A stretch of DNA of 64,000 nucleotides from an uncultured Tenacibaculum sp. (GCF_947502995.1 NZ_CANNBW010000013.1:85972-149971), one strand, 5' to 3'. Shown: positions 45,322 through 55,360, counted from the stretch's first letter. Numbers and translations: made by a program. The notes: a model not told the origin generated them from the letters alone.

Positions 45322-45642
45322 TTATCTATAAGCAACAGCAACGTTTTCTGCTCTAAAAGAAGTTACATTCCCCCAAATTCCAACTCCTGAATAAGCAACT
45401 GCATTACCATCAGCAGCAAAAGTTAATGTTCCTTCAGAAGTCATATCTGGAGCTTCTAAGTTAATTTTAGCAACACGATTTTCGTTGTCTAAGTTGTAAG
45501 TTTCAGTTTTTACTACACTTCCACTTTTTAAGAAATCAATAGTTACTGCTGCAGAACTTTCGCTAAAATCTGTAGAAAAATTTAATTGAGTCATTGGTTC
45601 TTTTGCTGTAGTTGAATAGATTGTTGATTTTACATTTCCCAT
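45322..45642 (-). CDS. Small soluble beta-type protein of unknown function
   Basis: This 106-residue protein is not recognised. It lacks a signal peptide and cysteines and alternates short polar and hydrophobic stretches, as in a small beta-sandwich (QLNFSTDFSESSAAVTIDFL, GTLTFAADGNAVAYSGVGIW). It has good codon use and no better overlapping frame. It stands alone between converging and diverging neighbours. Confidence 0.55.
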   Translation of the reverse strand: MGNVKSTIYSTTAKEPMTQLNFSTDFSESSAAVTIDFLKSGSVVKTETYNLDNENRVAKINLEAPDMTSEGTLTFAADGNAVAYSGVGIWGNVTSFRAENVAVAYR

Positions 45643-45916
45643 GATAATAAAGTTTTAGGTTAGGTATTAAGTTTAGTCGTTCTGTACAGTTTAATAAAAA
45701 TGATTAAGAACAAATCAAATATCTGAACTAGTGTAGCTATTTTGAGATAAAATTGAACGAGCCCTAATTTTTTAGGTATGAAATCAGGTTTTTATAGAAT
45801 TAATTTTTAATTAATTATTGTTTTGTAAGTGTATTTAATGAATAAAGTATATATCATTTTGTTGTTTTAGAAGAAATCTTTTCTTTTGCACCTTTTTTTA
45901 TTTTAAATGAAATGTT

Positions 45917-46564
45917 ATGAAATATAGTAAGTTATTATCATTAATAGTTTTTGTGCTTATATCTAAAACAGGATTATCTCAAAACAAATTTCTCTTAGGT
46001 GTGAGTTCGGGAGTTAATTATACTACTTCTTATGGAAGTGAATATGCTAATGGATTTTTTGATTCAGGGTTTTCATATCAATTAGGTGTGACATCTGAAT
46101 ATAAGCTAAATGAATCTTTATCATTAAAGGCAGAATTGAGTTATGATAGGCAAAGAATAATTGTAGATGAAAATTCAATATTATATAATTCTCAAGATCC
46201 AATTTTTACAAACGTACCTCAATTTGAAGAGATTTTTCATTACTTAGTATTGCCAGTTTTAGTGAAATATAAATTTCAAAAAGAAAGTTCTTTTTTTATT
46301 AATGGAGGTTTTTCTTTTGGGTATTTAATGAATGCTGTTAGGAGAACAGAAGTAGGTAGTAATGTAAGTTATCGTGATTTAACATCGTATGATTCTTTTA
46401 CTTTTGGAGCTGTTTTAGGAGTGGGAAAAGAGATTAAACTAAATACAAAACATAATTTAACTTTAGAATTAAGAAACACCTTAGGTTTAAATAACTTGTC
46501 AGATTTTGAGCCTTTAAAATTGAACTCATTAAGTTTTATCGTAGGTTGGAATTTTACACTTTAA
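45917..46564 (+). CDS. Outer-membrane beta-barrel protein (PorT-like)
   Basis: The 215-residue protein has a signal peptide (MKYSKLLSLIVFVLISKTGL, cleaved near SQN). Alternating amphipathic strands follow, such as FLLGVSSGVNYTTSYGS, LSLKAELSYDRQRIIV and HYLVLPVLVKYKF, the last being characteristic of PorT-type OMP_b-brl_2 proteins. It ends FIVGWNFTL with an aromatic-hydrophobic pattern. The function of individual members is mostly unknown. Confidence 0.8.
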   Translation: MKYSKLLSLIVFVLISKTGLSQNKFLLGVSSGVNYTTSYGSEYANGFFDSGFSYQLGVTSEYKLNESLSLKAELSYDRQRIIVDENSILYNSQDPIFTNVPQFEEIFHYLVLPVLVKYKFQKESSFFINGGFSFGYLMNAVRRTEVGSNVSYRDLTSYDSFTFGAVLGVGKEIKLNTKHNLTLELRNTLGLNNLSDFEPLKLNSLSFIVGWNFTL

Positions 46565-46568
46565 GAAA

Positions 46569-47519
46569 CTAAAACTTCATAAAAGGAAATGCTTGAATTA
46601 GTGTTTCCTTTTTTTGTGCAAGTTTATTTAAGAATTTTTGATGTGCTTCAGAATTCGGGTTAAAAGGTTTGTGTGCTAATCCTTTTTGAATTTCCTCAAC
46701 TTTAGTCAATGTTTGTAGTGTGTTTTCACTAAACCAAGTTTCAGAAAACTTTTTCCAAATGTAATTTATGGCAGTCTCATTTGGGTGAATCATATCAGCT
46801 TTATAAAAACGATAATCACGTAATTCATCCATTAGAATTTCATAAGATGGAAAATAATAGTGCTGTTTTCTTGGTTCAACAACTTCATGAATTCCTGCAA
46901 ATAAATGCGATTTACTTCTCTGATTTTCTATAAAACCATCTTTTAAATGACGCACAGGAGAAACAGTGAAAATTATTGAAGCTTTAGGGTTTACACTTTT
47001 AATTAAAGCACAAATATTCTCTAAGCTAGCTGTTATCTCATCAACAGGTAATAATTCTTTTAAAAATTGCTTTTGAGGCACTTTGTGGCAATTTGCAACA
47101 ATTGTATCCGAAGAAATAAAACGATACACCCAAGCTGTTCCTAAAGTGATTATAATATGACTTGCATCTAATAATTCTTTAGAGGTAATTTGAATTGCAG
47201 AATTTATGTTTTGTAATAAGTGTTCTTTATCAACTTCACTCAGGTTCGAATGAACATCGAAACAATGCCAACGTTCATTTAATTCGAAAATATCAGTCTC
47301 AGTATATGTTTTCTCATTAATGGCATTGGTAATTAATGTTTCAATAGCTTTTGGGTGGAATAAAATTCCAAACGGATTTTGATTCACCTGAAATTTATAA
47401 TAACTGAGTTTATTTCCAATGTTTTCTGAAAAACAAGAACCTAACAATAATAATTTAGAATTGTAATCAATTAAGTTATGTGATTGTTGTTTTAAAGATA
47501 ATTTGGTTTGTAAATCCAT
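46569..47519 (-). CDS. GSCFA-family protein
   Basis: The 316-residue protein opens with KLLLLGSCFSENIGNKLSYY, the defining GSCFA motif. Later blocks are HIIITLGTAWVY, IIFTVSPVRHLKDGF and the closing DMIHPNETAINYIW. The fold is related to SGNH/GDSL hydrolases, with Ser27 and the late Asp-His pair in DMIHP as likely catalytic residues. The physiological substrate is not known. It follows the membrane protein gene at 47530 by 10 bases, so the two are probably co-transcribed. Confidence 0.88.
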   Translation of the reverse strand: MDLQTKLSLKQQSHNLIDYNSKLLLLGSCFSENIGNKLSYYKFQVNQNPFGILFHPKAIETLITNAINEKTYTETDIFELNERWHCFDVHSNLSEVDKEHLLQNINSAIQITSKELLDASHIIITLGTAWVYRFISSDTIVANCHKVPQKQFLKELLPVDEITASLENICALIKSVNPKASIIFTVSPVRHLKDGFIENQRSKSHLFAGIHEVVEPRKQHYYFPSYEILMDELRDYRFYKADMIHPNETAINYIWKKFSETWFSENTLQTLTKVEEIQKGLAHKPFNPNSEAHQKFLNKLAQKKETLIQAFPFMKF

Positions 47520-47529
47520 ACTATTTCAC

Positions 47530-48162
47530 TTACTGAGTTACTGGTTGTGCTAAATTAATTGAAATTTCTGGTACTCTTTTATTAAAGTATGTTTTGATGT
47601 TTTGGAAATCTTCTTTTTCTAATTGATGAAAAGAAATTAATTCTTGTGAATCTTCTTTAAAAAATATAATCTGATTCGGGAATACTTCTAAACTAGTTAT
47701 TTCTGAAACATTAAAAACTCGTTCTTCTTTCCCTCTTTTATAAGTTATTAATCCTTTTTTAATTTGGAAGGATGCTGTTCTCTTTAAAGAAGTTTCATTT
47801 TTAACATTTACTAATACAATCAGAAAAAAAATGATATAATTTACATTAAAAGAGTCTGAAATAAAAAAATATACTATAAATGCAGGTATAATGAAAATCA
47901 AAGAAATAAAGGAGTTTTCTTTACGTTGAAGGTCGTTTTCACTAGGTGTTAATAGAATTTCTGGATTTTCTTTTGTTGGAGTAAAAACTTTATATGTAGT
48001 ATAAATTAATAATAAGAATAAAGCAGAGGTAATAATAGGTTTTGGGATTTTTTCGTAATAAAAAGCAATTTCATCTCCGTAGAATATATCTATTAGTATG
48101 TATAAAATAAAATAGATCCAAACCCCAAACTCTGTCCAATAATATGATAATTTCTCTTTCAT
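47530..48162 (-). CDS. Membrane protein of unknown function
   Basis: From ATG 48162 this is a 210-residue protein (MKEKLSYYWTEFGVWIYFIL). An upstream in-frame ATG at 48192 lies inside the alaS terminator and is rejected. Four membrane segments span about 10-28, 40-60, 85-102 and 104-120. The C-terminal half is soluble and resembles a PH-like domain (SFQIKKGLITYKRGKEERVF, ITSLEVFPNQIIFF). The function is unknown. Confidence 0.65.
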   Translation of the reverse strand: MKEKLSYYWTEFGVWIYFILYILIDIFYGDEIAFYYEKIPKPIITSALFLLLIYTTYKVFTPTKENPEILLTPSENDLQRKENSFISLIFIIPAFIVYFFISDSFNVNYIIFFLIVLVNVKNETSLKRTASFQIKKGLITYKRGKEERVFNVSEITSLEVFPNQIIFFKEDSQELISFHQLEKEDFQNIKTYFNKRVPEISINLAQPVTQ

Positions 48163-48173
48163 GGCTGTAAAAA

Positions 48174-48212
48174 TAAAAAAACCTAAAGCCATAATGACTT
48201 TAGATTTTTTTT
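48174..48212 (-). terminator. alaS terminator
   Basis: CTAAAG (48183-48188) pairs with CTTTAG (48198-48203), extended by A and T tracts with one mismatch. The minus strand ends with a T-run. It follows the alaS stop by about 80 bases and precedes the membrane protein start. Confidence 0.65.
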
Positions 48213-48290
48213 AAAGCGTTATTCTGAATTTATTTCAGAATCTCATTGTAAGAATCTTAAAGAAATTCAGATTGACGTTAATATTTTTTG

Positions 48291-50936
48291 TTATACGATG
48301 TAATCTTTAGCGCGTTCTAAAGCTTTAGGAATTCCACCAGGATTTTTACCTCCAGCAGTAGCAAAGAAATTTTGTCCACCACCACCTCCGTGGATTAATT
48401 TTCCTAATTCTCTAACTACTTTACCAGCATCGTAACCTTTTTCGTTAGCTAAGTCTTTAGAAATATAACACGTTAACATTGCTTTTTCTTTTGTAGGAGC
48501 AGTAGCAAATAAGACAAATAAATTGTCAATCTCACCTCCTAATTCAAATAGTAGATTTTTAATACTAGCAGGATCTAAATCTACTTTTGTTGCTAAGAAG
48601 TTTACACCATTAATTTCAGTGATTTGATTTTTTAAATCACCTTTCATGTTCTTAGCTTTATCTTTTAATAACTGTTCTATTTGCTTCTTTAAAGCTGCGT
48701 TTTCATCTTGTAAAGAAGTAACAGCTTTAGTTAAATCTTTAGGGTTTTTCAACACATCTTTTACAGCATTAAATTTATCTTCAACGTCTTCGAAATATTC
48801 TCCAACAGCCATATTTGTAATTGCTTCAATACGACGAATACCAGCAGCTACAGCACCCTCAGATTTAATTTTGAAATACCAAACATCTCCAGTTTGCTGA
48901 ACGTGTGTTCCTCCACATAATTCCATCGACTGTCCAAACTTAATCGCTCTTACACTATCGCCATATTTTTCTCCAAATAAAGCAATTGCTCCTTCGTCGA
49001 TTGCTTGTTGCATTGGAATATTACGTTTTTCTTCTAACGGAAGATTTTCACGAATACGTGCATTTACAAATTCTTCAATTTCTCTTAGTTGATCACTATC
49101 AACTTTAGAAAAATGAGAAAAATCAAAACGTAAATGTTTAGGACTAACTAAAGAACCTTTTTGTTCTACATGTGTTCCTAAGATTGAACGTAAAGCTTGG
49201 TGTAATAAATGCGTTGCTGTGTGGTTACTTGCAGAAAGTCTTCTGTATTCTTCATTTACTACAGCTTTAAACGACTCGTTTAAATGGTTTGGTAAATTCT
49301 TAGTATAATGAATAATTACATTATTTTCTTTTTTGGTATTTAAAATATGAATCACGTCACCATGAGCATCTTCTAAGAAACCTTTATCACCAACTTGTCC
49401 TCCTCCTTCAGGATAAAAAGGAGTCATGTTAAACACTAATTGATATTGATCACCATCTTTTTTTGTAGTTATTTTTCTGTAGCGAGTTAGTTTTACATCA
49501 ACGCTTAAAGTATCGTAACCAACAAATTCTTCAACATCATCTTCAACTAAAGTAATCCAGTCACCAGTTTCACTTGCAGAAGCAGAACGAGAACGATCTT
49601 TTTGTTTTTTCATTTCTTGCTCGAAAGCTTCTAGATTAACTGTAAATCCTTTTTCTTTAGCAATTAACTCTGTTAAATCTAACGGAAAACCGTAGGTATC
49701 ATATAATTCAAAAGCTTTTTTACCAGAAATTTCTTTTACTATTCCATTATTAGCTACACTAATCTCTACTAGTTTACCTTCAATGTAAGTTTCTAGATTA
49801 AATATACCAGAAGCAATTGTACGTAAGAAAGACTGTTCTTCTTCTTTAATTACATTATGAACTAAAGCAGATTGCTTTTTAATTTCAGGAAAAGCTTCAC
49901 CCATTTGATGTGCTAGGGTTTCTGATAATTTATAAATAAAAGCTTCTTTCTGATTTAAAAATGTAAATCCGTAACGAATAGCACGTCTTAAAATTCTACG
50001 AATTACATAACCAGCAGCGTTATTACTTGGTAATTGTCCGTCTGCAATAGCAAAAGAAACCGCTCTTACGTGATCTGCAATTACACGAATCGCTACATCT
50101 ATTTTCTCATCATTTCCATATTTTACACCGGTAATAGTTTCAATTTCTCTAATTAACGGAGTAAATACATCGGTATCGTAATTCGATTGAACATTTTGTA
50201 AAACCATACATAAACGCTCAAATCCCATACCTGTATCAATATGTTTAGCTGGTAATTCTTCTAAAGATTTATCTGCTTTTCTATTGTACTGCATGAAAAC
50301 TAAATTCCATATTTCAACAACTTCAGGATGATCTTCATTTACTAAAGATTTTCCGTCTACTTTAGCTTTTTCCTCAGCAGAACGAATATCAACATGAATT
50401 TCAGAACAAGGTCCGCATGGTCCCTGATCTCCCATTTCCCAGAAGTTGTCTTTTTTATTCCCCATTAAGATACGATCCTCAGAAATGTGTTGTTTCCATA
50501 AATCGTAAGCTTCTTGATCCATTTTTGTTCCATCACCTTCATCACCTTCAAACACGGTAACATATAAAATATCTTTAGGGATTTTGTAAACTTCAGTTAA
50601 TAATTCCCAAGCCCATGCAATTGCTTCTTTTTTAAAGTAATCACCAAAACTCCAGTTTCCTAACATTTCAAACATAGTGTGGTGATATGTATCGTAACCG
50701 ACTTCTTCTAAATCGTTGTGTTTACCTGAAACACGAAGACATTTTTGAGAGTCTGAAATACGTGGGTTTTTAGGCGTATTGTTTCCCAAGAAAAATTCCT
50801 TAAACGGGGCCATCCCAGAGTTTGTAAACATAAGGGTTGGATCATTTTTTAATACCATTGGGGCAGAAGGCACGATTTCGTGTTGTTTAGATTTAAAAAA
50901 TTCTAAAAACTTACTTCTAATTTCTTGAGATTTCAT
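48291..50936 (-). CDS. alaS: Alanine--tRNA ligase
   Basis: The 881-residue class II enzyme has full domain order. The catalytic domain carries [39 protein letters not shown] and [15 protein letters not shown]. The tRNA-binding region has [11 protein letters not shown]. The editing domain has [14 protein letters not shown] and [14 protein letters not shown], with the zinc-binding Cys and His. The C-terminal C-Ala domain ends with [19 protein letters not shown]. It charges tRNA-Ala and edits Ser/Gly mischarging. The promoter overlaps the beginning of the divergent M23 gene. Confidence 0.98.
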   Translation of the reverse strand: MKSQEIRSKFLEFFKSKQHEIVPSAPMVLKNDPTLMFTNSGMAPFKEFFLGNNTPKNPRISDSQKCLRVSGKHNDLEEVGYDTYHHTMFEMLGNWSFGDYFKKEAIAWAWELLTEVYKIPKDILYVTVFEGDEGDGTKMDQEAYDLWKQHISEDRILMGNKKDNFWEMGDQGPCGPCSEIHVDIRSAEEKAKVDGKSLVNEDHPEVVEIWNLVFMQYNRKADKSLEELPAKHIDTGMGFERLCMVLQNVQSNYDTDVFTPLIREIETITGVKYGNDEKIDVAIRVIADHVRAVSFAIADGQLPSNNAAGYVIRRILRRAIRYGFTFLNQKEAFIYKLSETLAHQMGEAFPEIKKQSALVHNVIKEEEQSFLRTIASGIFNLETYIEGKLVEISVANNGIVKEISGKKAFELYDTYGFPLDLTELIAKEKGFTVNLEAFEQEMKKQKDRSRSASASETGDWITLVEDDVEEFVGYDTLSVDVKLTRYRKITTKKDGDQYQLVFNMTPFYPEGGGQVGDKGFLEDAHGDVIHILNTKKENNVIIHYTKNLPNHLNESFKAVVNEEYRRLSASNHTATHLLHQALRSILGTHVEQKGSLVSPKHLRFDFSHFSKVDSDQLREIEEFVNARIRENLPLEEKRNIPMQQAIDEGAIALFGEKYGDSVRAIKFGQSMELCGGTHVQQTGDVWYFKIKSEGAVAAGIRRIEAITNMAVGEYFEDVEDKFNAVKDVLKNPKDLTKAVTSLQDENAALKKQIEQLLKDKAKNMKGDLKNQITEINGVNFLATKVDLDPASIKNLLFELGGEIDNLFVLFATAPTKEKAMLTCYISKDLANEKGYDAGKVVRELGKLIHGGGGGQNFFATAGGKNPGGIPKALERAKDYIV

Positions 50937-50979
50937 GGGTTATTTCGTTAAAATAATTCTAATAAAAGAAAGGAAATCG

Positions 50980-51007
50980 TTGAGTTTTGAAACATTTTAT
51001 AACTTTG
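50980..51007 (+). promoter_or_regulatory. Promoter of the M23 peptidase gene
   Basis: TTG (50980-50982), a 17-base spacer and TAACTTTG (51000-51007) fit the consensus. The predicted start near 51013 gives a leader of about 55 bases. Confidence 0.7.
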
Positions 51008-51045
51008 CATGTCTAATCAACTAAATAAGTTCCTTTCAAAGGACA

Positions 51046-51074
51046 CAAAAGTACTACATTTGGTCATATGGCAA
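51046..51074 (-). promoter_or_regulatory. alaS promoter
   Basis: On the minus strand TTG (51074-51072), an 18-base spacer and TACTTTTG (51053-51046) fit the consensus. It overlaps the first codons of the divergent M23 gene and predicts a 100-base alaS leader. Confidence 0.6.
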
Positions 51075-52036
51075 AAGTAAAATATTATTACGATCCAGAA
51101 ACGCTATCGTACCAGCAAATCGAGCTGAGAAAGCGGGATAAGTTCAAGAATAGTATCATTATACTATTGGGGGGTGGACTTACCATGTTTCTTGGGTTTA
51201 TGGTTTTAAGTCAGTTTATTGAATCGCCAAAACAAAAAGCGCAAAAAAGAGAATTAGAAAATTCTAAACTTCATATCGAACTATTAGGAAAGCGAATTGA
51301 AGAGGTTACAGAAGTTTTAGGAGATTTACAAGAACGAGACAATTATATCTACAGATCATATTTCGAAGCAAATCCAATTCCTGATGAACAACGAAAAGCA
51401 GGTTTTGGTGGGGTAAATCGTTATAAGAATTTAGAAGGTTTTAATAATAGTGAAATGATTATTGATGTGACCAAACGTTTAGATGTATTGTCTAAACAAA
51501 TAGTGGTGCAATCGAAATCATTAGATGAAATTGTAGATTTAGCGAAAGCTAAAGAAAAAATGTTAGCATCTATTCCTGCAATTCAACCTTTAAAAGCTGA
51601 AGATTTAACACGAATGGCTTCTGGTTACGGAATGCGAATGCATCCAATTTTAAAGATTCGTAAAATGCATAAAGGAATGGATTTTACTGCACCAAAAGGA
51701 ACACCAATTTATGCTTCAGGAAATGGAACCGTTTCTAGAGCAAATAGAAGTGCAACTTTTGGTAAAGTAGTATACATCGAACATGGTTATGGTTATAAAA
51801 CTGTTTATGCACACATGAGTAAAATTGGAGTAAAAAAAGGTCAAACTGTAAAACGTGGAGATATTATAGGTTATGTAGGAAATACAGGAAGATCTGTGTC
51901 TGCACATTTACATTATGAAGTTCATCGAAATGGTGTAGCCGTAAACCCGATTTACTATTATTATGGAGATTTAACTCCAGAAGAATTTTTAGCGATGCAA
52001 AAGGCTTCAGAAGATGAAGGCCAATCGTTTGATTAA
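51068..52036 (+). CDS. M23-family cell-wall endopeptidase
   Basis: The 322-residue protein has one membrane segment near residues 30-50 (IIILLGGGLTMFLGFMVLS) and a coiled coil (about 55-95). The catalytic LytM-type domain has Zn ligands His201 and Asp205 in MHKGMDFTAPKGTP, YAHMSKIGVKKGQ, and AHLHYEVH with His280 and His282. It is expected to cleave peptidoglycan cross-bridges on the periplasmic face. It leads a plus-strand cluster with the CapA-like, MerR, LemA and TPM genes; 18 bases separate it from the CapA-like gene. Confidence 0.92.
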   Translation: MAKVKYYYDPETLSYQQIELRKRDKFKNSIIILLGGGLTMFLGFMVLSQFIESPKQKAQKRELENSKLHIELLGKRIEEVTEVLGDLQERDNYIYRSYFEANPIPDEQRKAGFGGVNRYKNLEGFNNSEMIIDVTKRLDVLSKQIVVQSKSLDEIVDLAKAKEKMLASIPAIQPLKAEDLTRMASGYGMRMHPILKIRKMHKGMDFTAPKGTPIYASGNGTVSRANRSATFGKVVYIEHGYGYKTVYAHMSKIGVKKGQTVKRGDIIGYVGNTGRSVSAHLHYEVHRNGVAVNPIYYYYGDLTPEEFLAMQKASEDEGQSFD

Positions 52037-52054
52037 AAAAGTAACCCCAAAATT

Positions 52055-53122
52055 ATGAAAAAAGCAATTAGAAAGATATTAGTATCTGCTAGTATTGTAA
52101 CGTTATCTGGAATCTCATACGCACAGCAAGCAGATTCAACTCAAGTAAAAACAAAGGAAATTACATTTATGGCAGTGGGAGATATGATGTTAGGAACAAC
52201 TTTTCCTAATGCTTCATATTTACCATCTAAAGGAACTTATCCTTTTAAAGATGTGCAAAATGTATTTGAAAACGCAGACGTTTTATTTGGGAATTTAGAA
52301 GGAACATTAACGGATACAGGTAAAAACGCAAAACGCTGTAAAGATCCATCTAAATGTTATTCTTTTAAAAGTCCGGAATCTTTTGGGAAGCATTTTGAAA
52401 AAGCAGGTTTTGACGTTGTAAGTATTGCAAATAATCATATTGGAGATTTCGGAAAAATTGGAATTACAAATACTTTAAAAACTCTTGATGATTCAGGAAT
52501 TGCAAGTGCAGGGGTTTTATCTAAACCGACTACTGTTTTTGAAAAAGATGGTATTAAATATGGTTTAATTGCTTTTGCTCCTAATAAAGATTGTTTGAAG
52601 TTAAACTTTGTAACCAAAGGAACTCAAATGGTAAAGAACTTAGCTAAGAAAGTTGATATTGTTATTGTTTCTTTCCACGGAGGAGCTGAAGGTACAAAAC
52701 ATAAAAATGTGCCTAGAAAAACAGAATATTTCTACGGAGAAAATAGAGGAAACGTGTATTCATTTGCGCATAAAATGATTGATGCTGGAGCGGGAATTGT
52801 ATTAGGTCATGGTCCACATGTACCAAGAGCAATTGAAGTTTATAAAGGGAAGTTTATTGCTTACAGTATGGGGAATTTTGCAACATATAAGCGTTTTAGT
52901 ATGAGTGGATCTAAAGCATATTCTCCAATTTTTGAGTTGAAGTTAAAAGAAAACGGAGATTTCATCGAAGGGAAAATTCACTCAGCAATTCAAACAAAAA
53001 CAAGATATCCTTTTTTAGATTCACAAGAACGTGCATTTAACGAAATAAAAAAGTTGACTTTACAAGATTTTCCAGAAAATAAAATTAAGTTTGGTGAATC
53101 AGGAAAAATAGAATTAAAATAA
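52055..53122 (+). CDS. CapA-family protein (metallophosphatase-like)
   Basis: The 355-residue protein has a signal peptide (MKKAIRKILVSASIVTLSGI, cleaved near SYAQ). The PGA_cap motifs are complete: MAVGDMMLG, FGNLEGTLTDTG, VSIANNHIGDFGKIG, VSFHGGAE and LGHGPHVPRAIEVYKGKF followed by SMGNF. Relatives are tied to poly-gamma-glutamate capsule making, but many CapA-like proteins occur outside such loci, and no CapB or CapC gene is here. The fold resembles calcineurin-type phosphoesterases. The MerR gene begins 1 base after its stop. Confidence 0.88.
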   Translation: MKKAIRKILVSASIVTLSGISYAQQADSTQVKTKEITFMAVGDMMLGTTFPNASYLPSKGTYPFKDVQNVFENADVLFGNLEGTLTDTGKNAKRCKDPSKCYSFKSPESFGKHFEKAGFDVVSIANNHIGDFGKIGITNTLKTLDDSGIASAGVLSKPTTVFEKDGIKYGLIAFAPNKDCLKLNFVTKGTQMVKNLAKKVDIVIVSFHGGAEGTKHKNVPRKTEYFYGENRGNVYSFAHKMIDAGAGIVLGHGPHVPRAIEVYKGKFIAYSMGNFATYKRFSMSGSKAYSPIFELKLKENGDFIEGKIHSAIQTKTRYPFLDSQERAFNEIKKLTLQDFPENKIKFGESGKIELK

Positions 53123-53123
53123 C

Positions 53124-53456
53124 ATGCATGTCGATCTCCCCAAAAAAAGATATTACAAAATTGGCGAAGTAGCCAAAGCATTTGAAGTAAACGCATCTTT
53201 AATTCGTTTTTGGGAAGGTGAGTTTGATATTATCAAGCCTAAAAAAAACGCTAAAGGAAATCGACTTTTTACACCTGAAGATATAGAGAATTTTAAGTTG
53301 ATTTATAACTTAGTAAAAGAACGAGGTTTTACTCTTGATGGAGCAAAACAAAAACTAAAGCAAAATCCAACTAAAATCGTTCAAAATCAGGAGATCATCA
53401 GCAGATTAGAAGCTGTAAAAGCAGAGTTAATAAAAATCAAAAATCAAATAGAATAA
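53124..53456 (+). CDS. MerR-family transcriptional regulator
   Basis: The 110-residue protein has the MerR winged helix-turn-helix: YYKIGEVAKAFEVNASLIRF, then WEGEFDIIKPKKNAKGNRLF and TPEDIENFKLIYNLVKERGF. A short coiled-coil dimer helix follows (EIISRLEAVKAELIKIKNQI). There are no effector-binding cysteines or large ligand domain, so it probably senses a protein or acts constitutively. It is translationally close to both neighbours. Confidence 0.9.
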   Translation: MHVDLPKKRYYKIGEVAKAFEVNASLIRFWEGEFDIIKPKKNAKGNRLFTPEDIENFKLIYNLVKERGFTLDGAKQKLKQNPTKIVQNQEIISRLEAVKAELIKIKNQIE

Positions 53457-53476
53457 CAAAAAATCGAAAGAAAAAT

Positions 53477-54073
53477 ATGAAGAAAAATAAATTAACGTCT
53501 ATAGTTGTTTTTGTACTGATTATAGTTAGTATAATGCAATATAATGGAATGGTAGGATTAAGAAATAATGCTGAAACAGAATGGGCAAAAGTTGAAAGTT
53601 CATACCAGAGAAGAAATGATTTAATAGGAAACTTAGTGAAAACAGTACAAGGTGCTGCAGATTTTGAAAAAAGTACGTTAACTGATGTTATAAATGCTAG
53701 AGCTAAAGCAACTTCTGTAAATATAGATGCAAGTAAACTAACTCCGGAAACTATGGCTCAGTTTCAACAAGCCCAGTCGGGTTTAGCAGGAGCTTTTGAT
53801 AAGTTAATGGTAGTTTCTGAAAGATATCCAGACTTAAAAGCTAATCGTAATTTTTTAGGATTACAAAGTCAGTTAGAAGGAACAGAAAATAGAATTAAAA
53901 TAGCAAGAGATCGTTACAATAATTCTGTTAATGTATACGATACAAAAATAGATAAATTTCCTGGGGTTATATTTGCAAGAATTTTTGGTTTTAAGCAGAT
54001 GCCTCGTTACAAAGCAGATCCTGGTTCAGAAAAGGCACCAGATGTTAATTTCGATTTTGGAAATAAAAAGTAA
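53477..54073 (+). CDS. LemA-family protein
   Basis: The 198-residue protein has an N-terminal membrane anchor (SIVVFVLIIVSIMQYNG). The LemA helical body carries NAETEWAKVESSYQRRNDLI, NLVKTVQGAADFEKSTLTDV, LMVVSERYPDLKANRNFL and QSQLEGTENRIKIARDRYN, in the usual order. It probably works with the two TPM proteins downstream; LemA-TPM neighbours are common in bacteria. The next gene's ATG directly follows its stop. Confidence 0.93.
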   Translation: MKKNKLTSIVVFVLIIVSIMQYNGMVGLRNNAETEWAKVESSYQRRNDLIGNLVKTVQGAADFEKSTLTDVINARAKATSVNIDASKLTPETMAQFQQAQSGLAGAFDKLMVVSERYPDLKANRNFLGLQSQLEGTENRIKIARDRYNNSVNVYDTKIDKFPGVIFARIFGFKQMPRYKADPGSEKAPDVNFDFGNKK

Positions 54074-54511
54074 ATGTCTCAAGTAGAAGATTTTCTTTCT
54101 CAAAAAGAAGAACAAGAAATAGTCGAAGCTATTCGACAAGCAGAATTAAATACTTCTGGTGAAATTCGAGTGCATATTGAAGCTACTACAGAGCTATCGC
54201 ATTACGATCGAGCATTAGAAGTATTTAAAATGCTTAACATGGATCAAACAAAAGCAGAAAATGCGGTTTTAATCTATGTAGCAGTTGCAGATCATAAATT
54301 TGTGATTTATGGCGACAAAGGTATAAATGCTGTGGTACCAGACAATTTTTGGGAAACAACAAGAGATGTTATACAAAACAATTTTAAGAACGGTAATTTT
54401 AAACAAGGTTTAGTTCAAGGAGTTTTAAAAACTGGTGAAGAATTGAAGGCTCATTTCCCTTGGGACGAAGATGATATAGACGAATTACCAAATGAAGTAT
54501 CTAAAGGTTAA
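54074..54511 (+). CDS. TPM-domain protein, cytoplasmic form
   Basis: The 145-residue protein is one TPM domain with no signal peptide: VEAIRQAELNTSGEIRVHIE, ENAVLIYVAVADHKFVIYGD and FWETTRDVIQNNFKNGNFKQ. TPM domains have been linked to photosystem repair in plants and to phosphatase-like activity; the bacterial role is unclear. It lies immediately between LemA and the second TPM gene, with no gaps. Confidence 0.88.
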   Translation: MSQVEDFLSQKEEQEIVEAIRQAELNTSGEIRVHIEATTELSHYDRALEVFKMLNMDQTKAENAVLIYVAVADHKFVIYGDKGINAVVPDNFWETTRDVIQNNFKNGNFKQGLVQGVLKTGEELKAHFPWDEDDIDELPNEVSKG

Positions 54512-55360
54512 ATGAAAAAGAGTTTTTTTACCATCACTTTCTTTCTTATTGCATTTCAATTGAGTTTTGCTCAATTCGATATTCCTAAGAAGCCAAAGTT
54601 TCAAACAAGTGTTTACGATTACTACTTAAAAAAAATAGGTGATAAAGAACAAAAAGGATTACTAACCTTAAGTGAAAATAATGCTTTAGAAAGCAAATTG
54701 GTTCGTTATTCAGATACTACTTCTACGCAAATTGTTGTTGCTATTATAAATACTACAAAAGGAGAAGAAATAGGTTATTTAGCTACCAATTGGGCTCATG
54801 AATGGGGAATTGGTCAGAAAGATAAAGATAATGGGATCTTTATGCTTCTAGCTAAAGATGATCGTAAAATTACCATTAGAACAGGTTACGGAACAGAACA
54901 TTTACTTACCGATTTTACTTCTCGCCAAATTATTGAGCGTGACATTTTACCATATTTTAAAAAAGGACAGTATTACGAAGGTTTAAACCAAGGTGTAGAG
55001 TCTATTTTTAAAGTGATGAAAGGCGAGTACAAAGGAACTCGTAAACGAAACTCTAAAGGAACCAATCCAAGTATTTTTATTTTCATCTTTTTCATCATCA
55101 TTTTTATTCTTTTAATTTCAAGAGGAAATCGTGGAAACAGAGGAGGAAGATATCGAAATTCAGATTCTCGTGATCTTTTCGAAACCATTATTTTAAGTAA
55201 CGCTGGTCGAGGTGGAGGTTCATCTCGTAGAAGTGGAGGATTTGGTGGTTTTGGAGGATCATCAGGCGGCTTCGGCGGTGGTGGATTTGGAGGCGGAGGC
55301 TTCGGTGGAGGTTTCGGCGGTGGAGGCTTTGGAGGTGGTGGAGCCACTGGAGGCTGGTAA
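54512..55360 (+). CDS. TPM-domain membrane protein with Gly-rich tail
   Basis: The 282-residue protein has a signal peptide (MKKSFFTITFFLIAFQLSFA). The TPM domain spans about 35-165 (TTSTQIVVAIINTTKGEEIG, DNGIFMLLAKDDRKITIRTG, QYYEGLNQGVESIFKVM). A single membrane segment follows at about 185-203 (NPSIFIFIFFIIIFILLISR). The tail is very rich in Gly, Phe and Ser (repeating GGFGGGGFGG). This is the YgcG-type architecture, with the TPM domain outside and the tail in the cytoplasm. Confidence 0.9.
   Translation: MKKSFFTITFFLIAFQLSFAQFDIPKKPKFQTSVYDYYLKKIGDKEQKGLLTLSENNALESKLVRYSDTTSTQIVVAIINTTKGEEIGYLATNWAHEWGIGQKDKDNGIFMLLAKDDRKITIRTGYGTEHLLTDFTSRQIIERDILPYFKKGQYYEGLNQGVESIFKVMKGEYKGTRKRNSKGTNPSIFIFIFFIIIFILLISRGNRGNRGGRYRNSDSRDLFETIILSNAGRGGGSSRRSGGFGGFGGSSGGFGGGGFGGGGFGGGFGGGGFGGGGATGGW

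Noticed and set aside
52055..53122. CapA-like gene as part of a poly-gamma-glutamate capsule locus
   Set aside because: No CapB, CapC or related synthesis genes are nearby; neighbours are wall, LemA and TPM genes.
54973..55347. Minus-strand Pro-rich ORF of 124 codons
   Set aside because: It is the antisense of the Gly-rich tail of the TPM gene; the composition is a mirror effect.
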